Part shown: positions 5,374-10,031 of the stretch, piece after piece
Layout: every line of letters starts with the position of its first letter
Position numbering within the stretch: position 1 is the first letter of the stretch
Source: Actinosomnolentus pattersoniae (SeqCode)
Lineage (GTDB): Bacteria > Actinomycetota > UBA4738
Length of the DNA stretch: 10,031 bases
Assembly: GCA_013817655.1 (NCBI GenBank)
Contig: JACDCJ010000056.1
Span: forward strand, 1-10,031
Direction of reading: 5' to 3'
The notes under the pieces: model-generated
Told to the model about the DNA's origin: nothing
The model's database searches: none
The model's input: the letters and a program-made list of their open reading frames with translations, nothing else
Position numbers and translations under genes: made by a program

Positions 5374-6557
5374 TGCCCGGAGGAAGCCTCGATCACCTGA
5401 GGGAGCAGCTCGCGGAGCTGGAGCGGGCGGGAACAGCCCTGCGCCCGCGCGTCCTCGAGGGACAGCAACGGGCTCGCGCGCGATTCGACGGTCGAGACGT
5501 CATCAACCTCGCCTCGAACAACTACCTGGGGCTCGCGGCCCACCCGCGGCTCAAGGAGGCGGCCTCCAAGGCGGCGGCGGAGCTCGGAGCGGGGTCCGGA
5601 GCCGTGCGCACGATCGCCGGCACCATGACGCTGCACCGGGAGCTCGAGCGCAGGTTCGCCACCTTCAAGGGCGCGGAGGACGCCCTCATGTTCCAGTCCG
5701 GCTTCACCGCCAACTCCGGGACGGTCGCGGCCATCCTCACCAGGGAGGACGTCATCGTCTCGGACGAGCTGAACCATGCCTCGATCATCGACGGGGCCCG
5801 TCTCTCCCGCGCTGAGATCAAGGTCTTCCCCCACCGCGACGTGGATGCGGCCGACCGGCTTCTCGAAGAGAGCCGCGCCGACGGCCGCCATCAGCTCCTC
5901 ATCACCGACGGCGTCTTCTCGATGGACGGCGACATCGCGCCGCTGCCGGGGCTCGTGGAAGTGGCCGAGCGGCACGAGGCGATAATGATGATCGACGACG
6001 CGCACGCGAGCGGCGTGCTCGGCAAGAACGGGAAGGGAACGGTAGACCATTTCGGCCTGACGGGCCGGGTCGACATCCAGGTCGGAACCCTTTCCAAGGC
6101 CATCGGCGTCATGGGGGGGTTCATCGCCGGGCCCCGTCATCTGATCCAGTGGCTCGTGAACCGCGGCCGGCCCTTCCTGTTCTCCACATCGGCGCCGCCC
6201 GCCGTCACCGCCGCCTGCATCGCCGCCCTAGACGTCATGGAGGAGGAACCCGAGCGCTTCGACAGGCTCTGGGAGAGAACGAGGTTCTTCAAGGACGGCC
6301 TCCATCGGATGGGGTTCGACACCGGGACGAGCGAGACCCCCATCACGCCCGTCATGACCCGGGAGGAGGTGAAAGCCGTCGAGCTGTCCTCTCTTCTGTG
6401 GGAGGAGGGGGTCTTCTGTCCGGCGATCGTCTTCCCCACGGTCGGCCGCGACCGGGCGCGCGTCCGCACGATCGTGACGGCCGATCACACCGAGGAGGAT
6501 CTCTCGGAGGCGCTGGAGGCATTCGAGAGGGTCGGGAAGGAGCTCGCCCTCATCTGA
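5373..6557 (+). CDS. kbl: Glycine C-acetyltransferase (2-amino-3-ketobutyrate CoA ligase)
   Basis: This 394-residue PLP enzyme of the alpha-oxoamine synthase family splits 2-amino-3-ketobutyrate with CoA to glycine and acetyl-CoA, completing threonine breakdown begun by Tdh. Diagnostic segments are LASNNYLGLAAHP (46-58), GSGAVRTIAGT (74-84), MFQSGFTANSG (106-116), SDELNHASIIDG (130-141) with His135 over the cofactor ring, ITDGVFSMDGDIAPL (177-191), MIDDAHASGVLG (206-217) with Asp208 and His211, and GTLSKAIGVMGGF (238-250) with Lys242 as the Schiff-base lysine. Length and spacing match known Kbl. Related enzymes (BioF, HemA, SPT) share the fold, but the position one base into the tdh stop makes Kbl by far the best assignment. 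The start has GAGGAG at six bases. The next gene begins 30 bases downstream with its own promoter-like box. Confidence 0.94.
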   Translation: MPGGSLDHLREQLAELERAGTALRPRVLEGQQRARARFDGRDVINLASNNYLGLAAHPRLKEAASKAAAELGAGSGAVRTIAGTMTLHRELERRFATFKGAEDALMFQSGFTANSGTVAAILTREDVIVSDELNHASIIDGARLSRAEIKVFPHRDVDAADRLLEESRADGRHQLLITDGVFSMDGDIAPLPGLVEVAERHEAIMMIDDAHASGVLGKNGKGTVDHFGLTGRVDIQVGTLSKAIGVMGGFIAGPRHLIQWLVNRGRPFLFSTSAPPAVTAACIAALDVMEEEPERFDRLWERTRFFKDGLHRMGFDTGTSETPITPVMTREEVKAVELSSLLWEEGVFCPAIVFPTVGRDRARVRTIVTADHTEEDLSEALEAFERVGKELALI

Positions 6558-6575
6558 ATCAGGACCGCCCCCAGG

Positions 6576-6587
6576 TAGCCTTGCGGC
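6576..6587 (+). promoter_or_regulatory. Leaderless-type promoter -10 box for the two-component module
   Basis: TAGCCT (6576-6581) is followed by six bases and the ATG at 6588. It lies in the 30-base gap after kbl, so the two-component genes can be transcribed separately from the threonine genes. No Shine-Dalgarno and no clear -35 are seen. Confidence 0.5.
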
Positions 6588-7268
6588 ATGGACGAACGGG
6601 TGCTCCTCGTGGAGGACGACGCATCGATCCGCGAGATCGCGGCGATCGGACTCGGCCGGGCAGGCTTTCGCGTAACAACGGCGGCGGACGGCCGGGAAGG
6701 ACTTCTCCAATTCCGTCGTGACCCATTCGACGCGGTCGTGCTCGACGTCATGCTGCCGCTCGTCGACGGCTTCGAGGTCTGCCGCCAGATCCGCCGCGAC
6801 AGCCGCGTGCCCATCGTGATGCTCACCGCACGGACCGACACGACCGACGTCGTGGTGGGCCTCGAGCTCGGCGCCGACGACTACGTGATGAAGCCGTTCG
6901 AGATGCCGGAGCTCGTGGCGCGGATCCGGGCCGTGCTTCGCCGAACGACCGGCGAGGAGCCGCAGACGATCCTCACCTTCGGTGACCTGGAGATAGATCC
7001 ACAAGGGTTCACGGCGCGAAAGGCCGGTCGGGACGTTCCGCTCACGGCGACGGAATTCCGGCTCCTCCTCGAGCTGGCGCGCAGGCCGGGACAGGTGCTG
7101 ACGCGCGAGGTGCTGCTCGACCGCGTGTGGCACTACGACTACCTCGGCGACTCCCGCCTCGTGGACGTGGCGGTTCAGCGCCTGCGGGCGAAGGTGGAGG
7201 ACGACCCGGCGAATCCCAGGCTCGTCAAGACGGTGCGCGGGGTGGGCTACCGGCTCGAGAAAGCCTGA
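6588..7268 (+). CDS. OmpR/PhoB-family response regulator, MtrA-like
   Basis: This 226-residue cytoplasmic regulator has an N-terminal receiver domain (about 4-117) and a C-terminal winged-helix DNA-binding domain (about 130-224). The acidic pocket is Glu9-Asp10-Asp11, the phosphorylation site is Asp53 in VVLDVMLP, and Thr80 and Lys102 (in VMKPF) complete the active site. The segment VPIVMLTARTDTTDVVVGLE (74-93) and the ending RLVDVAVQRLRAKVEDDP...VKTVRGVGYR resemble mycobacterial MtrA more than PhoB, from memory of that sequence. The effector domain carries LTATEFRLLLELARRPGQVL, the usual alpha-loop region. The start is the ATG six bases after a -10-like box, without a Shine-Dalgarno. The sensor kinase GTG comes three bases after the stop, so they form one operon with the downstream lipoprotein. 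Orthology to MtrA itself is not proved. Confidence 0.93.
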   Translation: MDERVLLVEDDASIREIAAIGLGRAGFRVTTAADGREGLLQFRRDPFDAVVLDVMLPLVDGFEVCRQIRRDSRVPIVMLTARTDTTDVVVGLELGADDYVMKPFEMPELVARIRAVLRRTTGEEPQTILTFGDLEIDPQGFTARKAGRDVPLTATEFRLLLELARRPGQVLTREVLLDRVWHYDYLGDSRLVDVAVQRLRAKVEDDPANPRLVKTVRGVGYRLEKA

Positions 7269-7271
7269 CCC

Positions 7272-8654
7272 GTGCCCCGGGACGTGGTGCCCGCGAGCCG
7301 CCTGCGGACGCGGATGACGGTTGCGTTCATCATCGTCGCCGGAGCCTCCGCGGCAGCCCTGGCAGCCGGTTCGTACCTGCTCGTTCGCGAATCCCGCCTC
7401 GACGATTCCTTCAGCCGGGCGGAGCAGGCCACGAGGCGAAATCTGGCGCTCGCCGCGGAGGTTCCGATCAGCGGGGGAGCACCGGGCCTTCGCGGATACG
7501 TCGAAAGCTTCCAGCGGGAGCGCGGGGTGCCGGCGGTCCTCCTCCTTGGGGAGGAGGTCATTGCGTCGAACCCGACGCTCGATGTCGCTATCCCCGCCGA
7601 GCTCAGGTCGGTGGTCGCGCGGGGTGAGATCGGGTTTCAGCGATTCGAGGTGGACGGAACCCCGCAGCTCGTAATGGGGGGGCGCCCCGACGCCGGGGTC
7701 GATGCGGAGCTCTACTTCCTGTTCTCCGAGGAGCGGCTCTTCGAGGACCTCGCCGATCTCCGAAACGTGCTGCTCCTCGGGCTTGCCCTCGTGATCCTCG
7801 TATCGGGGCTAGCCGGGTGGGCGGTGGCCGGGCGCACGCTCCAGCCCGTCGCCACGGCGAGCCGGGCGGCCCGGTCCATCGCCGAGGGCCTGCTCGACAC
7901 ACGCCTGCCCGTGGGTGGCCGGGACGAGTTCGGCTCCTGGGCCTCGTCGTTCAACGACATGGCCGAGGCGCTCGAGGCCAAGATCTCGGCCTTGACGGAA
8001 GCCCGGGCCCGGGAGCGAAGATTCACGTCCGACGTCGCCCACGAGCTGCGGACCCCGCTCACGGCGATCGTTAGCGAGGCGTCCCTGTTGAGGGAGCACC
8101 TCGACGACATGCCGCCGGAGGCGCGGCGCCCCGCGGAGCTCCTCGTAGCGGACGTCTCGAGGCTGCGGCGACTGGTCGAGGAGCTCATGGAGATCTCCCG
8201 GCTGGACGCCGGCCGGACGAGCGTTAGGCTCGAGCCGGTCGACCTCCGCTCCCTGCTCGGCGGAATGCTCCGGGCACGCGCCTGGGAGTCTCGCGTGGCG
8301 CTCGAGGCGGACGAGGCCGTCCTGCAGACGGACCGCCGCCGGCTCGAGCGGATCGTCGGCAACCTGGTGGGCAACGCGCTCGAGCACGGCGGACGCGACG
8401 TGGCCGTGCGGGCGGGACGAGACGGCACGGGGGTGTTCGTGGAAGTGTCGGACCGGGGTCGCGGCATCGCGCCGGAACACCTCGGCCACCTGTTCGAGCG
8501 CTTCTACAAGGCGGATCCGGCCCGAACGGGCCCGGGCAGCGGCCTCGGACTGAACATTGCCCTCGAGAACGCAAGGCTCCTCGGGGGCGACATCGAAGTG
8601 TGGAGCGAGCCCGGCGAGGGCACCCGGTTCACGCTTCGAATCCCTGTGACCTGA
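7272..8654 (+). CDS. Sensor histidine kinase (HAMP-HisKA-HATPase)
   Basis: This 460-residue membrane kinase should phosphorylate the upstream regulator. A first membrane helix (about 15-37) and a second (about 164-187) enclose an outer sensor region of about 125 residues with no cysteines and no domain I recognise. HAMP (about 187-240) follows, with LQPVATASRAARSIAEGLLD and GRDEFGSWASSFNDMAEAL. The HisKA H-box is FTSDVAHELRTPLTAI with His257. The ATPase domain has N-box NLVGNALEHG (364-373), G1 DRGRG (394-398), F-box FERFYK (408-413) and G2 GSGLGL (422-427). All catalytic elements are intact. The GTG at 7272 is three bases from the regulator stop with only a weak purine run before it; an ATG at 7314 (residue 15) would begin right at the first helix and is an alternative. 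The ligand is unknown. Confidence 0.93.
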   Translation: MPRDVVPASRLRTRMTVAFIIVAGASAAALAAGSYLLVRESRLDDSFSRAEQATRRNLALAAEVPISGGAPGLRGYVESFQRERGVPAVLLLGEEVIASNPTLDVAIPAELRSVVARGEIGFQRFEVDGTPQLVMGGRPDAGVDAELYFLFSEERLFEDLADLRNVLLLGLALVILVSGLAGWAVAGRTLQPVATASRAARSIAEGLLDTRLPVGGRDEFGSWASSFNDMAEALEAKISALTEARARERRFTSDVAHELRTPLTAIVSEASLLREHLDDMPPEARRPAELLVADVSRLRRLVEELMEISRLDAGRTSVRLEPVDLRSLLGGMLRARAWESRVALEADEAVLQTDRRRLERIVGNLVGNALEHGGRDVAVRAGRDGTGVFVEVSDRGRGIAPEHLGHLFERFYKADPARTGPGSGLGLNIALENARLLGGDIEVWSEPGEGTRFTLRIPVT

Positions 8655-8718
8655 ACGTTACTCCGAGGTGAATCCGCGGTTTCGCCGGTGCCTCAGCATG
8701 CGAGTACATCCCGGCAAT

Positions 8719-8724
8719 AGGAGG
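8719..8724 (+). promoter_or_regulatory. Strong ribosome-binding site of the GerMN lipoprotein
   Basis: AGGAGG lies five bases before the ATG at 8730, the strongest Shine-Dalgarno in the window and in contrast to the leaderless-type starts. No TAnnnT box is evident in the 75-base gap after the kinase, which favours cotranscription with it. Confidence 0.7.
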
Positions 8725-8729
8725 ACGGA

Positions 8730-9680
8730 ATGAAACGGCATACCCTGCTCGGCCTCGGACTCGGACTCATACTGCTGCTCGGGGCGTGTGCGAACCGCGC
8801 CGGCTCCATCGGGCCCATCGGAGGAAGCGGCGACCCCACTGGTTCAGCCGTTCGGCCCTCCACTCCCGCGGTATCCCCATCCAGCTCCGGCTCAACGCCG
8901 CCCTCCACGCCCTCGGGGTCCACCCCGTCAGGTCCAACGGCCACTTCGCCGACTGGCTCGGCCCAGGACTTCACGTACGAGGTCTGGTTCACGTACGGCG
9001 AAAGACTCCTCCCCACCCGGCGGACGGAGACCTTCGATCCGGCGGTGGGAAGCATCGCGCTCAGGTCGCTCCTGGTCGGCCCGACGGAAGCCGAGCGGGC
9101 GGCCGGTCTCGGAACGGCGATCCCGCCGAGCACCACGCTGAACGGCCTCGTCATCGAGGACGGGATCGCGACGGTCGACCTGAGCGGTTCCTACGACGAC
9201 GCTAGCGGGACGACCGGCGAAACGCTGCGCCTGGCGCAGGTCGTGTACACGATCACCCAGTTCCCAACCGTTACCGGCGTGCTCTTCGAGCTGGACGGCC
9301 AGCCGGTGACGGTGTTCGGCGGTCACGGCATCCTGCTCGACGAGCCCCAGACCCGAGGGGGCTACGAGGACCAGGTTGCACCGATCGTCGTGGAGACCCC
9401 GCTTATCGGGGAACGGGTGGACAACCCCGTGACCATCTCGGGGACTGCGAATGTCTTCGAGGCCACGGTGAGCATCCAGATCCTGGACGCGACCGGCGCG
9501 GTAATCGCGAACACCTTCACCACGGCGACGTGTGGAACCGGTTGCCGGGGCGACTATTCCGCCCGCGTGGCGTATTCGGTGGATGCGGACCAGTCGGGCA
9601 CCGTTGTCGTCTTCGAGTCGAGTGCCGAGGACGGATCGATGCTCTTCCCGGTGCGGATCCCGGTGACGCTCACCGCCTGA
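8730..9680 (+). CDS. Lipoprotein with GerMN and Gmad2 domains
   Basis: This 316-residue surface lipoprotein has a lipoprotein signal peptide (1-19) with lipobox LLGAC and lipidated Cys20. A Ser/Thr/Pro-rich linker (about 30-78) probably spans the wall. A GerMN domain (about 80-205) shows the typical order: EVWFTYGERLLPTRR, LRSLLVGPTEAERAAG, IPPSTTLNGLVIEDGIATVD, LRLAQVVYTITQFPTVTGV, and FELDGQPV. A C-terminal Ig-like Gmad2 domain (about 217-314) has PLIGERVDNPVTISGTANVF, an ATVSIQILDATG strand and the ending VFESSAEDGS. Cys268 and Cys272 (TCGTGC) could form a disulfide. GerMN domains are known from sporulation protein GerM and from mycobacterial LpqB. The gene follows the two-component pair by 75 bases, like lpqB after mtrAB, but carries Gmad2 where LpqB has a propeller, so the likely role is envelope sensing or wall maintenance, by inference. 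Confidence 0.92.
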   Translation: MKRHTLLGLGLGLILLLGACANRAGSIGPIGGSGDPTGSAVRPSTPAVSPSSSGSTPPSTPSGSTPSGPTATSPTGSAQDFTYEVWFTYGERLLPTRRTETFDPAVGSIALRSLLVGPTEAERAAGLGTAIPPSTTLNGLVIEDGIATVDLSGSYDDASGTTGETLRLAQVVYTITQFPTVTGVLFELDGQPVTVFGGHGILLDEPQTRGGYEDQVAPIVVETPLIGERVDNPVTISGTANVFEATVSIQILDATGAVIANTFTTATCGTGCRGDYSARVAYSVDADQSGTVVVFESSAEDGSMLFPVRIPVTLTA

Positions 9681-9714
9681 GCCACCGCCTCGCTCAAAGC
9701 ACCGGGTGGCGAGG
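9681..9714. terminator. Weak overlapping inverted repeats between convergent genes
   Basis: Two alternative 6-bp stems occupy the 38-base gap between the lipoprotein stop and the end of the glyoxalase-like gene: GCCACC (9681-9686) with GGTGGC (9705-9710), and CCTCGC (9688-9693) with GCGAGG (9709-9714). Loops are long (18 and 15 bases) and there is no T-tract, so the terminator reading is tentative. Confidence 0.25.
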
Positions 9715-9718
9715 AACG

Positions 9719-10031
9719 TTACCGCAGGATCAGCTCACCGTGCGAAGTCGCGATGCCCGCGGCTCGAACGGCCGCCGGACCCTCCACGGCCCGGACGGGG
9801 GCATCGGCGCCGCCCAGCCACTCGGCGAGGCGGCGCCGTTCTCCCGAAACCTCCACCCAGGCGATGCCGGTGGGCTCGGCGCGGTGTCGGACGGGGACAC
9901 GCCCCGGATGTCGATCCTCGGGAACCTCCCACCTGATGAAGAACGGAAGGAAGGGTTCGGCCATCGCCTCCTCCCGACCGACCATGCTCCAACGCAGCGT
10001 GTCGCCGCCCGGCAGGAGCCGCGCGCCTCGT
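9719..10031 (-). CDS. Glyoxalase-like (VOC-type) protein, C-terminal 103 residues (cut by right edge)
   Basis: The open frame continues to the right edge, so the start lies outside the window. Visible protein opens RGARLLPGGDTLRWSMVG, then has PFLPFFIRWEVPEDRHPG and TGIAWVEVSGERRRLAEWLG, ending GIATSHGELILR. The order L-x-W, then LPFFIxW, then HPG, then a final GIxxVEV strand is characteristic of the stand-alone glyoxalase-like domain related to the vicinal oxygen chelate fold. Such proteins are often annotated VOC family with unknown substrate, and many lack the full metal site, which cannot be judged from this part. The stop TAA is at 9721-9719, and the gene converges on the lipoprotein gene. 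An internal ATG at 9985 is in frame but falls within the conserved domain and is not the real start. Confidence 0.78.
   Translation of the reverse strand, partial: RGARLLPGGDTLRWSMVGREEAMAEPFLPFFIRWEVPEDRHPGRVPVRHRAEPTGIAWVEVSGERRRLAEWLGGADAPVRAVEGPAAVRAAGIATSHGELILR

Noticed and set aside
5232..6140. 302-codon open frame on the minus strand opposite the end of tdh and start of kbl
   Set aside because: It lies opposite two well-supported enzymes, is rich in Arg/Gly/Asp/Val as expected for a GC-rich antisense frame, and shows no recognisable motif.
6228..7133. 301-codon open frame on the minus strand opposite kbl and the response regulator
   Set aside because: It is antisense to two clear genes and crosses their junction and promoter; composition is typical of a GC shadow.
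1..10031. Mobile elements, CRISPR arrays, tRNA or rRNA genes
   Set aside because: No transposase or integrase motifs, no spaced direct repeats, and no RNA-gene landmarks were seen; almost all bases are accounted for by chromosomal-type coding genes.

Overview
The window is GC-rich chromosomal DNA (roughly two thirds G+C by eye), densely coding, with GTG starts and short intergenic gaps. I see no phage, transposon, CRISPR or RNA-gene signal. The gene families (an MtrA-like response regulator followed by a GerMN lipoprotein, a free-standing Lrp/AsnC ligand-binding domain, an Rv0571c-type phosphoribosyltransferase) and the TAnnnT -10 boxes lying 6-7 bases before start codons suggest an actinobacterium, probably a poorly characterised high-GC lineage. 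The taxonomic guess is inference.

Layout. (1) 1-414, minus: a leaderless-looking 52-residue basic protein, then the 5' part of a phosphoribosyltransferase cut by the left edge. (2) 485-718, plus: a 77-residue stand-alone Lrp/AsnC ligand-binding (RAM) domain, divergent from the first unit. A 19-base GC-rich palindrome separates it from the converging ddl. (3) 3425-758, minus: a small single-span membrane protein, then a Cys/Met-metabolism PLP enzyme with its own leaderless-type promoter, then D-alanine--D-alanine ligase 22 bases downstream. (4) 3557-6557, plus: a proline-rich membrane-anchored protein with a PsbP/DcrB-like outer domain, L-threonine 3-dehydrogenase (tdh) and 2-amino-3-ketobutyrate CoA ligase (kbl). 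(5) 6588-9680, plus: an OmpR/MtrA-type response regulator, a HAMP-HisKA-HATPase sensor kinase and a GerMN-Gmad2 lipoprotein. (6) 9719-10031, minus: the C-terminal part of a glyoxalase-like (VOC) protein cut by the right edge.

How they fit. Tdh oxidises threonine to 2-amino-3-ketobutyrate and Kbl cleaves it with CoA to glycine and acetyl-CoA. Together with the transsulfuration-type PLP enzyme, the D-Ala ligase and the RAM domain, the left two thirds is an amino-acid and cell-wall-precursor neighbourhood. The right third looks like an envelope-sensing module built like mtrAB-lpqB, but the lipoprotein has Gmad2 where LpqB has a propeller.

Most of the window is ordinary metabolism. The items most worth a second look are the set of leaderless promoters, the two-component/GerMN-Gmad2 module, the leaderless 52-residue protein with a conserved-looking proline motif, and the PLP enzyme with an altered active-site loop linked to ddl.
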